Source: Mycolicibacterium iranicum
GTDB lineage: Bacteria > Actinomycetota > Actinomycetes > Mycobacteriales > Mycobacteriaceae
Direction of reading: 5' to 3'
DNA length: 64,000 nt
NCBI RefSeq assembly: GCF_002101705.1
Contig: NZ_LQPC01000030.1
Coordinates: 124,001-188,000, forward strand
Positions 29,315 through 37,327 of the stretch are shown piece after piece. The position numbers were made by a program, and so were the translations under genes. Positions within the stretch are counted from its first letter, which is position 1. Each line of letters opens with the position of its first letter. Under the pieces are notes generated by a model. That model saw nothing but the letters and a program-made list of their open reading frames with translations. It was not told the DNA's origin and did no database searches.

Positions 29315-30964
29315 TTATTTGACCGCCACATGCTTCTCGTGAACGTCGTCGGCGGGACGTTCCTCGGTGGTGTCCTTGGCCCAGCGGTAATCCGGCTTGC
29401 CCGCGGGCGACCGCTTGACCTCGTCGACAAGCCACAGGCTGCGCGGCACTTTGTATCCCGCGATTTCGCGGCGCACGAACGCGTCGAGCTCGGCCAGCGT
29501 GGGACGCGTTCCCTCCCGGGCCTGCACCACGGCGGCGACGTGCTGGCCGAACCGGGGATCGGGCACACCGACGACCAGGGCGTCGAAGACATCGGGATGG
29601 CCCTTGAGCGCAGCCTCGACCTCTTCTGGGTAGATCTTCTCGCCACCGGAGTTGATGGACACCGAGCCGCGGCCCAGCATCGTCACGGTGCCGTCGGCTT
29701 CGACCTCGGCGAAGTCGCCGGGAATCGCGTACCGCACACCGTGATAGGTGCGGAACGTCTCGGCCGTCTTCTTCTCGTCCTTGAAGTAGCCGACCGGGAT
29801 GTGCCCGCACTTGGCGATGATGCCGCGCTTGCCCGAACCGGGCTCGACCTCGTTGCCGTTCTCGTCGAGCACCTTCGTGTTCTTGTCGATGGTGACGCGC
29901 GGGCCGCCGGTGTGCGACTGGCCTTTCGCCACGACGCTGGTGCCGCCGAAGCCCGTCTCCGACGAGCCGATCGAGTCGGTGATGATGCGGTTGGGCAGCA
30001 GCTCGAGGAACTTCTCCTTGAGGCTGGTCGAGAACAGCGCCGCGGTGCTGGCGAGCAGGAACAGCGAGTCCAATTCATAGGTGTTGCCGGCATCCTGATG
30101 CGCGAGCAGCGCGTCCAGCAGCGGCCGCGCCATCGCGTCGCCGGTGAAGAACAGCAGGTTGACCTTGTGCTCGTGGATCGTCCGCCACACCGCGTCGGCG
30201 TCGAATTCCGGTGTGAGCACCGTGGTGTGGCCGGAGAAGATCGACATCCAGGTGCACGACTGGGTGGCGCCGTGGATCATCGGCGGAATCGGGTAGCGCA
30301 CCATCGGCGGGTTGGCTGCAGCCTGCTTCGACAGATCGTATTCGTCGGCGATGGGCTCGCCCGTCGCGAAGTCGGTGCCGCCGAACAGAACTCGGTAGAT
30401 GTCCTCGTGGCGCCACATGACACCCTTCGGGAAACCGGTGGTCCCGCCGGTGTAGAGCAGGTAGATGTCGTCTTCGCTGCGCGGGCCGAAGTCACGCTCC
30501 GGCGAGCCCTGCTCGAGCGCGGAGTAGAACTCGACGCCGCCGTAGCGCTGATAATCGTCGTCGGAACCGTCCTCGACGACGAGGATCGTCGTGACGTTCG
30601 GGGTCTCGGGCAGCACGTTGGCCACCCGGTCGGCGTAGCGGCGCTCGTGGATCAGCGCAACCATGTCCGAGTTGTCGAACAGGTACTTAAGCTCGCCCTC
30701 GACATACCGGAAGTTGACGTTGACCAGGATCGCGCCGGCCTTGATGATGCCGAGCATCCCGATGACGATCTCGATGCGGTTGCGGCAGTACAGGCCGACC
30801 TTGTCGTCCTTCTTGACGCCTTGGTCGATGAGGTAGTGCGCCAACCGGTTGGCCTTCTCCTCCAACTGGGCGTAGGTCAGCTGTTCGTCGCCCGAGATGA
30901 GGGCGACGCGGTCAGGCACGGCGTCGATGGCGTGCTCGGCAAGATCGGCGATGTTCAGGGCCAC
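29315..30964 (-). CDS. fadD19: Steroid acyl-CoA synthetase FadD19
   Basis: 549 residues, ANL superfamily. Motifs: IYLLYTGGTTGFPKGVMWRHEDI, IGSSETGFGG, GRGSVSINSGGEKIYPEEVE and the catalytic Lys in SPAGKPDYRWAKD. Family knowledge: FadD19 makes the CoA thioester of C26 steroid acids and is required for C24-branched sterol side chains. The start codon is GTG (30964), ten bases from the KstR box, implying a very short or absent leader. It leads the fadD19/NMO/ilvX operon, divergent from echA19. Confidence 0.95.
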   Translation of the reverse strand: MALNIADLAEHAIDAVPDRVALISGDEQLTYAQLEEKANRLAHYLIDQGVKKDDKVGLYCRNRIEIVIGMLGIIKAGAILVNVNFRYVEGELKYLFDNSDMVALIHERRYADRVANVLPETPNVTTILVVEDGSDDDYQRYGGVEFYSALEQGSPERDFGPRSEDDIYLLYTGGTTGFPKGVMWRHEDIYRVLFGGTDFATGEPIADEYDLSKQAAANPPMVRYPIPPMIHGATQSCTWMSIFSGHTTVLTPEFDADAVWRTIHEHKVNLLFFTGDAMARPLLDALLAHQDAGNTYELDSLFLLASTAALFSTSLKEKFLELLPNRIITDSIGSSETGFGGTSVVAKGQSHTGGPRVTIDKNTKVLDENGNEVEPGSGKRGIIAKCGHIPVGYFKDEKKTAETFRTYHGVRYAIPGDFAEVEADGTVTMLGRGSVSINSGGEKIYPEEVEAALKGHPDVFDALVVGVPDPRFGQHVAAVVQAREGTRPTLAELDAFVRREIAGYKVPRSLWLVDEVKRSPAGKPDYRWAKDTTEERPADDVHEKHVAVK

Positions 30965-30974
30965 GGCTCTAAAT

Positions 30975-30988
30975 TAGAACGTGTTACA
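30975..30988. promoter_or_regulatory. KstR operator between fadD19 and echA19
   Basis: TAGAACGTGTTACA, full consensus, in the 62-base divergent gap: 10 bases from the fadD19 GTG and 38 bases from the echA19 ATG. One site likely represses both. Confidence 0.88.
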
Positions 30989-31026
30989 TTTCGTGACAAG
31001 TCGCTGTCTTCGACGAGGAAAGGCGC

Positions 31027-31833
31027 ATGCCCGTGACTGAGCCGCACAAAGGTCCCGACGCACTGGTTGAGCAGCGCGGACACACATTGATCGTGACGCT
31101 GAACCGGCCGGAGGCGCGCAACGCTCTGTCAGGCGAGATGCTCTCGATCATGGTCGACGCCTGGAACCGGGTCGACGACGACCCGGAGATCCGGACGTGC
31201 ATCTTGACCGGGGCGGGCGGCTACTTCTGCGCGGGCATGGACCTCAAAGCGGCATCGAAGAAGCCGCCGGGCGACTCGTTCAAGGACGGCAGCTACGACC
31301 CGTCGAAGATCGAGGGCCTGCTGAAAGGCCGCCGGCTGAAGAAACCGCTGATCGCTGCCGTTGAAGGCCCCGCGATCGCGGGCGGTACCGAGATCCTGCA
31401 GGGCACCGACATCCGCGTCGCCGGTGAGAGCGCGAAGTTCGGCATCTCCGAGGCGAAGTGGAGCCTCTACCCCATGGGGGGTTCCGCGGTGCGACTCCCG
31501 CGCCAGATCCCGTACACCATCGCATGCGACCTGCTGCTGACCGGACGCCACATCACCGCGGCCGAGGCCAAGGAATACGGGCTCATCGGCTACGTCGTTC
31601 CGGACGGCACCGCGCTGGAGAAGGCGCTGGAGATCGCCGAGGTGATCAACAACAACGGCCCGCTCGCCGTGCAGGCCATCCTGAAGACCATTCGTGAGGC
31701 CGAGGGCATGCACGAGGAAGAAGCCTTCAAGCCCGACACCGCCAACGGAATCCCGGTGTTCCTGAGCGAGGACGCCAAGGAGGGCCCGCGCGCCTTCAAG
31801 GAGAAGCGGCCTCCGAACTTCCAGATGAAGTGA
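31027..31833 (+). CDS. echA19: Steroid enoyl-CoA hydratase EchA19
   Basis: 268 residues, crotonase family: [30 protein letters not shown] (first oxyanion loop) and [23 protein letters not shown] (second loop), with a basic tail [11 protein letters not shown]. Family knowledge: EchA19 hydrates the enoyl-CoA made by FadE26/27 from the cholesterol side chain. ATG 31027, 38 bases after the KstR box; upstream AGGAAAGGCGC provides the ribosome site. It converges on the azoreductase gene across hairpin repeat copy 2. Confidence 0.94.
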   Translation: MPVTEPHKGPDALVEQRGHTLIVTLNRPEARNALSGEMLSIMVDAWNRVDDDPEIRTCILTGAGGYFCAGMDLKAASKKPPGDSFKDGSYDPSKIEGLLKGRRLKKPLIAAVEGPAIAGGTEILQGTDIRVAGESAKFGISEAKWSLYPMGGSAVRLPRQIPYTIACDLLLTGRHITAAEAKEYGLIGYVVPDGTALEKALEIAEVINNNGPLAVQAILKTIREAEGMHEEEAFKPDTANGIPVFLSEDAKEGPRAFKEKRPPNFQMK

Positions 31834-31844
31834 GCCCGCTGCGC

Positions 31845-31901
31845 CGAAACTGCATTCCACGCGCTCGACCGGCCGGCGGGGCCGCGCGGAATGCAGTTTC
31901 G
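31845..31901. repeat. Convergent-intergenic hairpin repeat, copy 2
   Basis: 57-bp element with arms CGAAACTGCATTCC (31845-31858) and GGAATGCAGTTTCG (31888-31901), extended inward by CGCG/CGCG after one A/C mismatch; 19-base loop. It lies 11 bases past the echA19 stop and 9 bases before the azoreductase stop on the other strand. Same length and arms as copies 1 and 3. Confidence 0.85.
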
Positions 31902-31910
31902 CCGGACTCG

Positions 31911-32507
31911 CTACGCCGCGCTCTCCCCTGCACTCCAGAGCCGATCGATCTCGGCTTGCCCGTCCGCCAGGCTCTGTGCTGCAAGCGGTCTGAGTTCGGC
32001 CATCGCCGGATTCGTCTCCGCCATGGTCAGTTCGACAACGACGAAGCGCGGCTGCAGCCCGGTCAGTGACAGCCCGTGGGTCAGCCAGGTGTGCGCGTGA
32101 TCCCACCCTTCGCGCGGAGTGCCCGGCCCGTAGCCGCCACCGCGAGTCTCGATGGCGATCAGTTCCGTGCCGCCGAGAAGCCCCTTGCCAGACTCGGCGT
32201 CGATCGACAGCCCCGGCGCAACGATGTGGTCGACCCAGGCCTTGACGGTGCTCGGCGGGCCGAAGTTGTACAGCGGCAATCCGAGGACGATGACGTCGGC
32301 GGCCTTGATCTCATCGACGAGCTCGGCGCTGAGGGTCGCCGAATTCTGCGGATCCAGGTGCGGCAGAGGAACAGCGGCGAGATCGCGATAGGTGACCGTC
32401 CCATCCGGATGGGCTGCGCGCCAACGGCCCACGGCCCGAGCCGTGAGATTGCGGCTCACAGACCGATCCCCTTGCACCGACGAGTCGATGTGCAGCAAAT
32501 GTGTCAT
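31911..32507 (-). CDS. FMN-dependent NADH-azoreductase-type flavoprotein
   Basis: 198 residues, flavodoxin-like fold. HIDSSVQGDRSVSRNLT is the FMN phosphate loop, PLYNFGPPSTVKAWVDHI the conserved PxYNFxxP segment, and ETRGGGYG the second flavin loop, all typical of AzoR/NAD(P)H quinone reductases. ATG at 32507 with GGAAAGG just upstream is better than the in-frame ATG at 32522. It diverges from a MarR gene, the usual layout for a reductase controlled by its neighbour. Probably detoxifies quinones; no link to sterols is visible. Confidence 0.88.
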   Translation of the reverse strand: MTHLLHIDSSVQGDRSVSRNLTARAVGRWRAAHPDGTVTYRDLAAVPLPHLDPQNSATLSAELVDEIKAADVIVLGLPLYNFGPPSTVKAWVDHIVAPGLSIDAESGKGLLGGTELIAIETRGGGYGPGTPREGWDHAHTWLTHGLSLTGLQPRFVVVELTMAETNPAMAELRPLAAQSLADGQAEIDRLWSAGESAA

Positions 32508-32525
32508 TGCCTGCCTTTCCATAAG

Positions 32526-32554
32526 TAGTTAGTGCTATACAAACTATCTATACA
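32526..32554. promoter_or_regulatory. Likely MarR operator between azoreductase and MarR genes
   Basis: In an otherwise GC-rich region this AT-rich patch holds TAGTT (32526-32530) inverted with AACTA (32542-32546) and a direct repeat CTATACA at 32535-32541 and 32548-32554 (13-base period). It sits in the 83-base divergent gap, so it is a good place for the adjacent MarR protein to bind. Confidence 0.5.
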
Positions 32555-32590
32555 GCGCAGGGCTTCGTCAAATTCCCGTAGGCTTGCGCA

Positions 32591-33073
32591 ATGAGCACGC
32601 GTCCCCGACAGGAGTTGCTGCTCGGACCCTTGCTGGACCTGATCCTTCGGAGGCTTCGAGGGGCCGCCGAAATCGAGGTCGCCAAAGTCGGCCTGCGGAC
32701 GCGTCACATCATTGCGCTGACACTGCTCCGGGATTTCGGCGAGCAGGGCCAGGCCGGTCTGGCCGACTCGCTCGGCATCGACCCGACAAACGTCGTCGCG
32801 TTACTCAACGAGCTCGAATCCATCGGTTTGGTGGAACGTCGACGCTCACCGCTTGATCGACGGCGACACACTGTGATGCTCACCGAGGCAGGCAGCGCCC
32901 GCCTCACCGAAGCAGAATGTGCGCTGGCCGCTCTCGAGCACCGCATGTTCGCGGGTTTACGGAACGAGGAGTTGACCAGCCTGCACGACCTGCTTCAACG
33001 AGCAGCAGCGGTCACGGCGGGTGGCGCCGAGTCCACGATCCCGAGCTGCGTCGCCGACGACGGAACCTGTTGA
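32591..33073 (+). CDS. MarR-family transcriptional regulator
   Basis: 160 residues, winged helix: LRTRHIIALTLLRDFGEQGQAGLADSLGIDPTNVVALLNELESIGLVERRRSPLDRRRHTVMLTEAG covers the recognition helix and the Arg-rich wing (SPLDRRRH). MarR proteins bind as dimers and release DNA on binding phenolic ligands. It likely controls the divergent azoreductase and itself. ATG 32591; no strong ribosome site is visible, so the transcript may be leaderless. Confidence 0.87.
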   Translation: MSTRPRQELLLGPLLDLILRRLRGAAEIEVAKVGLRTRHIIALTLLRDFGEQGQAGLADSLGIDPTNVVALLNELESIGLVERRRSPLDRRRHTVMLTEAGSARLTEAECALAALEHRMFAGLRNEELTSLHDLLQRAAAVTAGGAESTIPSCVADDGTC

Positions 33074-33104
33074 TATCGAGCGTGCGTTCAGGTCGAGCGT
33101 GGTT

Positions 33105-33140
33105 CCTGTGCACGGAAAACGGCCGAAACCCGTACACAGG
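33105..33140. terminator. Hairpin between convergent marR and cyp142
   Basis: CCTGTGCACGG (33105-33115) pairs with CCGTACACAGG (33130-33140), ten of eleven bases, with a 14-base loop. It lies between two stop codons, so it could end transcription from both sides. No U-tract. Confidence 0.5.
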
Positions 33141-33160
33141 GCCCACGGTGGGACGAGCGG

Positions 33161-34384
33161 TCAGCCCAGCACCTTTGCCGACGGTGTGAACACCACGGGC
33201 ATCGACTCCAAACCGCTGACGAAGTTGGCCGGCCGCAGCGGCAGCATGTTCTCATCTGCCAACCGCAGGTCGGGCAGACGCTGCAGGATCTTGCCGAGCA
33301 TGATCTTCAGCTCCAGGCGTGCCAGCTGGTTGCCAAGGCAAAAGTGTGTGCCGAAGCCGAAAGCAACGTGGCTGTTGGGGTTACGGTCGATGCGGAAATT
33401 CTCCGGATCGCCGAACAATGCTTCGTCGAAGTTGGCGGATTCGAACATCAGCATGATCTTCTCGCCCGACTTCAGCGATGTGCCGTGAAATTCGGTGTCG
33501 GCCGTGAGCGTCCGGCACATGTTCTTCACCGGGGACGTCCAGCGCAGCATCTCTTCGATTGCGCCAGGCAGCAGTTCATCAGGATTCGCCACCAACCGCT
33601 TCCACTGATCCTGGTGCCGCAGCAGCTGTTCCGTGCCACCCGACAGGGTGTGACGGGTGGTCTCGTCCCCGCCTATCAGGATCAGCAGCGTTTCGAAAAC
33701 GATCTCGTCGTCGCTCATCCTCTGACCTTCGACCTCGGCGTTGACGAGAATCGAGAACAGATCGTCGCGGGGGTTCGCGCGCCGGTCGGCGATCACCTCC
33801 ATCGTGAACGCGGTGTACGCGGCGAAGGTCTCCATGAGCTTCTGGATGACTGTCTCGTCAACGGTCGACGACAACCCACACACCAGGTCGTCGGACCACT
33901 TCAGCAGCATTTCGCGTTCTTCGGGCAGCACGCCGAGCATGTCCCCGATCACGGCCATCGGCAGCGGAGCGGCGATGTCGCGGACGAAGTCGCACTCGCC
34001 GCGCTCACACACGGCGTCGATCAGTGTGTCGCAAAGCTTTTCGATCGACGGCACCTTGTCCATCACGCGCTTGCGGGTGAAGCCCGAGTTCACCAGCTTG
34101 CGCCGGAGGATGTGCGCCGGATCGTCCATGTCGATCATGTACGGCATACCCGGCTGATCCGGGCGGATACCGCCTGTGCTGGAGAACAATTCGGGGTTGC
34201 GCTCGGCGTCGAGCACCGCCTGGTAGGTCGTCGCGGCGGCCAGGCCGTTGCGATCCCGGAACACGGGCTGGTTCGCCCGCATCCACGCATACGCCTTCCG
34301 CGCCGCGGGACCGTCGGCGTAAAAGTTGCCGTCGGCCAGGTCGACATCCAGGTCGACGGTGTGGCCGGAAAGGGTCGAGGTCAT
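33161..34384 (-). CDS. cyp142: Cytochrome P450 CYP142, steroid C26-oxidase
   Basis: 407 residues. I-helix oxygen-binding motif GGDETTRHTLSGG, ExxR equivalent in the K-helix (EEMLRW), and the haem loop FGFGTHFCLGNQLAR with the Cys ligand at about residue 349. Family knowledge: CYP142 oxidises the terminal C26/C27 methyl of cholesterol or cholestenone to the acid, the entry step for side-chain beta-oxidation. ATG at 34384 overlaps the upstream gene's stop (ATGA), so the two form one operon. It needs a ferredoxin partner; fdxD at 17.2 kb is one candidate. Confidence 0.93.
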   Translation of the reverse strand: MTSTLSGHTVDLDVDLADGNFYADGPAARKAYAWMRANQPVFRDRNGLAAATTYQAVLDAERNPELFSSTGGIRPDQPGMPYMIDMDDPAHILRRKLVNSGFTRKRVMDKVPSIEKLCDTLIDAVCERGECDFVRDIAAPLPMAVIGDMLGVLPEEREMLLKWSDDLVCGLSSTVDETVIQKLMETFAAYTAFTMEVIADRRANPRDDLFSILVNAEVEGQRMSDDEIVFETLLILIGGDETTRHTLSGGTEQLLRHQDQWKRLVANPDELLPGAIEEMLRWTSPVKNMCRTLTADTEFHGTSLKSGEKIMLMFESANFDEALFGDPENFRIDRNPNSHVAFGFGTHFCLGNQLARLELKIMLGKILQRLPDLRLADENMLPLRPANFVSGLESMPVVFTPSAKVLG

Positions 34385-35130
34385 CGGTTTCCCACAATCT
34401 TCGAATCGGCGAATGTCATGTCGACGTTGGCTGCTGAACTCGACACCAGCGCACGCTTGGGCAAGCCTAGGGCGGAAAGCTCTGCGGCGTAGGGATGTTC
34501 GCCCAATCGAAGTTGGACACCGCCGGGCCGATAGCGCACGCCGGAAAGCACCATCTCCCCCGCCGTCTCGCGGGTGACGCCGTCGAGATGCGAGTACGTC
34601 GAATGCACCTGTCTACGACCACTGAGCGGGGGCACGGGTAGCCCAGGAGCAAACTCCATGCTCAGGACGTGCTGGCCGCCGATGCTCACGTCGAAGCCGA
34701 ACCGGCGCCCCGCTCGAACAGTGAAGTCGGCCATCACCTTCGGGTATCCCCAGATGGTCCGGCCGGCCTCAAGGGTGAACGACTGGTCGACGGGCAGGTG
34801 ATGCACGAACGCGCCTGCCGACTGCAGCGCTTTGAAGCCACTTGCGTTCGATCCGGGCGGGTTGACCATCACGTTGGTGCCGTACTCGTAGTACTGACCG
34901 AGATCGGTGTCCTCGTAGCGCATCAACATCAACACCACGAGCGCCCGCCGGCCGCCCCTGCCGAACCGGCACACCTGCAGTCCGGAGTAATCGATCATCT
35001 GCTGGGCAGCGTCGGCGTCGACGACGAACATCGCGGTGTGCTGATGCGCGGTGCGCACCCGCACCGGCATCGTCAGGACGGTGCCCTGGATGGTGTGCTG
35101 GGATGGCGAAGACACAGTGCTGTCGGTCAC
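34381..35130 (-). CDS. Acetoacetate decarboxylase-fold protein co-transcribed with cyp142 (Rv3517-like)
   Basis: 249 residues. The order of elements (YYEYGTNVMVNPPGS, AGAFVHHLPVDQSFTLEAGRTIWGYPKVMADF, LGLPKRALVSSSAANVDMTFADSKI) resembles the acetoacetate decarboxylase superfamily. Apart from one in WGYPKVM, Lys is scarce, so a Schiff-base decarboxylase role cannot be assumed. Stop overlaps the cyp142 start by four bases. M. tuberculosis carries a homologue beside cyp142, on the opposite strand. Role unknown; perhaps handling of an oxidised sterol. Confidence 0.7.
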   Translation of the reverse strand: MTDSTVSSPSQHTIQGTVLTMPVRVRTAHQHTAMFVVDADAAQQMIDYSGLQVCRFGRGGRRALVVLMLMRYEDTDLGQYYEYGTNVMVNPPGSNASGFKALQSAGAFVHHLPVDQSFTLEAGRTIWGYPKVMADFTVRAGRRFGFDVSIGGQHVLSMEFAPGLPVPPLSGRRQVHSTYSHLDGVTRETAGEMVLSGVRYRPGGVQLRLGEHPYAAELSALGLPKRALVSSSAANVDMTFADSKIVGNR

Positions 35131-35149
35131 ACCGCCAATCTAGAACGTC

Positions 35150-35178
35150 ACTAGACAGTAGGCAACAAAGTGTCTAGT
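35150..35178. promoter_or_regulatory. 8-bp inverted repeat upstream of the cyp142 operon
   Basis: ACTAGACA (35150-35157) and TGTCTAGT (35171-35178) are perfect inverted copies with centres 21 bases apart, two DNA turns. The site lies 20 bases upstream of the operon start at 35130. It is not a KstR or KstR2 consensus; a degenerate KstR half-site (TAGAAC, 35141-35146) overlaps the near side. A dimeric repressor other than KstR may bind here. Confidence 0.5.
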
Positions 35179-35183
35179 CGGGG

Positions 35184-36215
35184 TCAGACCAGCGCGGCCA
35201 GATCGCGGATCTGCTCGGACGATCGCGCCCCGACGACCATCATCGTGACACCCGAGGCCTCCCACGCCTTGATCTGCTCCTGCACGTAGGCGAGGTCGCC
35301 GACGATCGCCGAGTCGTCGACCAGTTCGTCGGGTATTGCCTTGGCCGCCTCGTCTTTGCGATCGCTGCGGAACAATTTGGTCACGTCGTCGACGACCTCG
35401 GCGTACCCCATGCGGCGGTACACGTCGGCGTGGAAGTTCGTGTCCTCAGCACCCATTCCGCCCATGTAGAGCGCAAGGTGCGGCTTCATCAACTCCATGA
35501 TCGCGGGACGGTCGTCGGTGACGACGACCTGCGCCGTCGCGCAGATCTCGAACGTCTCCCGTGTGCGGCGTGCACCCGGACGTGCGAACCCCTCGTCGAG
35601 CCACTCGTTGTACATGCCCGCGATGCGGGGCGAGTAGAAGATCGGCAGCCAGCCGTCGCAGATCTCGGCGGCCAGCGCGACGTTCTTGGGTCCCTCAGCG
35701 CCGAGCATCACGGGGATGTCGGCACGCAGCGGATGGGTGATGGGCTTCAAGTTCTTGCCCAGCCCGGTGGTTCCTTCGCCGCTCAGCGGCAGCGGATAGT
35801 GGGGCCCTTCGCTGTGCACCGGAGCTTCGCGCGCCCAGACCTGCCGCAGGATGTCGATGTACTCGCGGGTGCGAGCGAGCGGCTTCGGGAACTTCGCGCC
35901 GTACCAGCCCTCGACGACCTGAGGGCCGGACACGCCGAGGCCGAGGATATGCCGTCCGCCGGACAGGTGGTCGAGGGTCAGTGCGGCCATCGCGCACGCC
36001 GTGGGCGTGCGGGCGGACAGTTGGATGACAGACGTTCCCAACCGCATCCGCGTCGTCTCCCGGCCCCACCACGCCAGCGGGGTGTACGCATCCGAGCCCC
36101 ACGCTTCGGCGGTGAACACGGTGTCGAAGCCCGCCTCTTCTGCCGTGGCGACCAGTTCTGCGTGGTTGGTCGGCGGCTGCGCGCCCCAGTATCCGAGCTG
36201 CAAACCCAACTTCAT
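35184..36215 (-). CDS. LLM-class F420-dependent oxidoreductase (Rv3520c-like)
   Basis: 343 residues, luciferase-like TIM barrel: MKLGLQLGYWGAQPPTNHAELVATAEEAGFDTVFTAEAWGSDAYTPLAW at the start, TSVIQLSARTPTACAMAALTLDHLSGGRHILGLGVSGPQVVEGWYG in the middle. This subgroup uses coenzyme F420 in mycobacteria. Substrate unknown; location in the sterol cluster, divergent from the tandem-DUF35/ltp4/ltp3 operon with a KstR box between, suggests a steroid or CoA thioester. ATG at 36215 is preferred, as the family starts with MKLGLQLGYW; the longer frame would run over the KstR box. Confidence 0.88.
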   Translation of the reverse strand: MKLGLQLGYWGAQPPTNHAELVATAEEAGFDTVFTAEAWGSDAYTPLAWWGRETTRMRLGTSVIQLSARTPTACAMAALTLDHLSGGRHILGLGVSGPQVVEGWYGAKFPKPLARTREYIDILRQVWAREAPVHSEGPHYPLPLSGEGTTGLGKNLKPITHPLRADIPVMLGAEGPKNVALAAEICDGWLPIFYSPRIAGMYNEWLDEGFARPGARRTRETFEICATAQVVVTDDRPAIMELMKPHLALYMGGMGAEDTNFHADVYRRMGYAEVVDDVTKLFRSDRKDEAAKAIPDELVDDSAIVGDLAYVQEQIKAWEASGVTMMVVGARSSEQIRDLAALV

Positions 36216-36262
36216 GCCACTCGTCCTTCCGGGCCACCAGGGCCGCTTCTTGAAACCATTCT

Positions 36263-36276
36263 TAGAACCTGTTCTA
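36263..36276. promoter_or_regulatory. KstR operator before the DUF35/ltp4/ltp3 operon
   Basis: TAGAACCTGTTCTA, full consensus with perfectly inverted arms. It ends 9 bases before the GTG of the DUF35 gene and lies 47 bases from the divergent LLM gene start. Confidence 0.87.
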
Positions 36277-36285
36277 CTCGATGCC

Positions 36286-37278
36286 GTGACCACCAGCCAA
36301 AGCAGCCCGGTGCAGATCGATACGCATGAGCCGCCGCTTTCCGCTCCGCTGAAGCTCGCATTCGACTACACCCGTTCAGTAGGACCGCTCCTCGGTAAGT
36401 TCTTCACAGCGCTCCGTGAGCGGCGAATCGTCGGAGTCCGCGGTTCCGACGGAAGGGTCCACGTACCGCCGCCGGAGTTCGACCCCGTCACCTGGGAGCG
36501 ATTGACCGAGATCGTACCGGTGGCCAGCGTCGGCACCGTGATGTCGTGGACGTGGCAGCCGGAGCCGCTGGAGGGTCAGCCGTTGGCCCGGCCCTTCGCG
36601 TGGGCGCTGATCCTGCTCGACGGGGCCGACACGCCGCTGCTGCACGCGGTCGATGCAGGCGGTTCTGACGCGATCACCACCGGAACCCGTGTCCACGCAC
36701 ACTGGGTGGACGAACCCGTCGGCGCCATCACCGACATCGCGTACTTCGCCCTCGGCGACGACGCCGAGGATGTCCCACCGCCACCGGAAGGCCTCGATCC
36801 GGTGACCATGCTGGTTGTCCCGACCTCGATCGAAATCCAGCACACCGCTTCGCTTCCCGAGAGCACCTTCTTGCGAGCACTGCAGCAGGGCAAGCTGCTC
36901 GGCGCACGCACAGGCGAGGACGGCAAGGTGTATTTCCCGCCGAAGGAAGCCAACCCGGCCACTGGCCTAGAGCTCGACAACTACGTCGAACTGCCCGACA
37001 AGGGCACGGTGACGACGTTCGCCATCATCAACATCCCGTTCGCGGGACAGCGCATCAAGCCGCCCTACGTCGCGGCCTACGTGCTGCTCGACGGTGCCGA
37101 CATCCCGTTCCTGCACCTGGTCACCGAGATCGACCCGAGCGAGGTGCGGATGGGCATGCGAGTGCAGGCGGTGTGGAAGCCCAAGGAGGAGTGGGGACTT
37201 GGCATCGACAACATCGACTACTTCAAGCCCACGGGCGAACCCGACGCCGAGTACGACACCTACAAGCACCACCTGTAA
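36286..37278 (+). CDS. Tandem DUF35/OB-fold protein, likely partner of Ltp3/Ltp4 (Rv3521-like)
   Basis: 330 residues made of two similar modules. Module 1: FFTALRERRIVGVRGSDGRVHVPP then an OB-like strand set (VASVGTVMSWTWQP...FAWALILLDGADTPLLHAV). Module 2: FLRALQQGKLLGARTGEDGKVYFPP then TVTTFAIINIP...YVAAYVLLDGADIPFLHLV. This is the DUF35 plan (rubredoxin-like hook plus OB fold) duplicated, but the zinc-ribbon Cys of most DUF35 proteins are absent; the protein has no Cys at all. DUF35 proteins are obligate partners of Ltp2-type steroid aldolases, so it likely serves Ltp4 and Ltp3 encoded next. GTG 36286 starts nine bases after the KstR box. Confidence 0.85.
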   Translation: MTTSQSSPVQIDTHEPPLSAPLKLAFDYTRSVGPLLGKFFTALRERRIVGVRGSDGRVHVPPPEFDPVTWERLTEIVPVASVGTVMSWTWQPEPLEGQPLARPFAWALILLDGADTPLLHAVDAGGSDAITTGTRVHAHWVDEPVGAITDIAYFALGDDAEDVPPPPEGLDPVTMLVVPTSIEIQHTASLPESTFLRALQQGKLLGARTGEDGKVYFPPKEANPATGLELDNYVELPDKGTVTTFAIINIPFAGQRIKPPYVAAYVLLDGADIPFLHLVTEIDPSEVRMGMRVQAVWKPKEEWGLGIDNIDYFKPTGEPDAEYDTYKHHL

Positions 37279-37302
37279 AGGGATTTGACACTCATGACCC
37301 AC

Positions 37303-37327
37303 CAGCGAGAAGCGGAGCCGATCGCGC
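37303..37327 (+). repeat. Start-codon-proximal element before ltp4 (single copy of the kshA-downstream repeat)
   Basis: The 25 bases (CAGCGAGAAGCGGAGC + CGATCGCGC) directly abut the ltp4 ATG and differ at one base from the element repeated three times at 42831-42926, where it also ends at a start codon. The GGAG inside it is about ten bases from the ATG and can serve as ribosome site. An ATG at 37294 opens a 13-codon mini-ORF that runs through the element and stops at 37335, just inside ltp4. Confidence 0.75.

Noticed and set aside
29330..31036. 568-residue plus-strand open frame opposite fadD19
   Set aside because: It is antisense to a gene with intact adenylate-forming motifs, has no recognisable domain and would cover the KstR operator.
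35141..35154. Possible KstR box TAGAACGTCACTAG before the cyp142 operon
   Set aside because: Only the left half (AAC) fits; the GTT half reads CAC, so it is not called as an operator.
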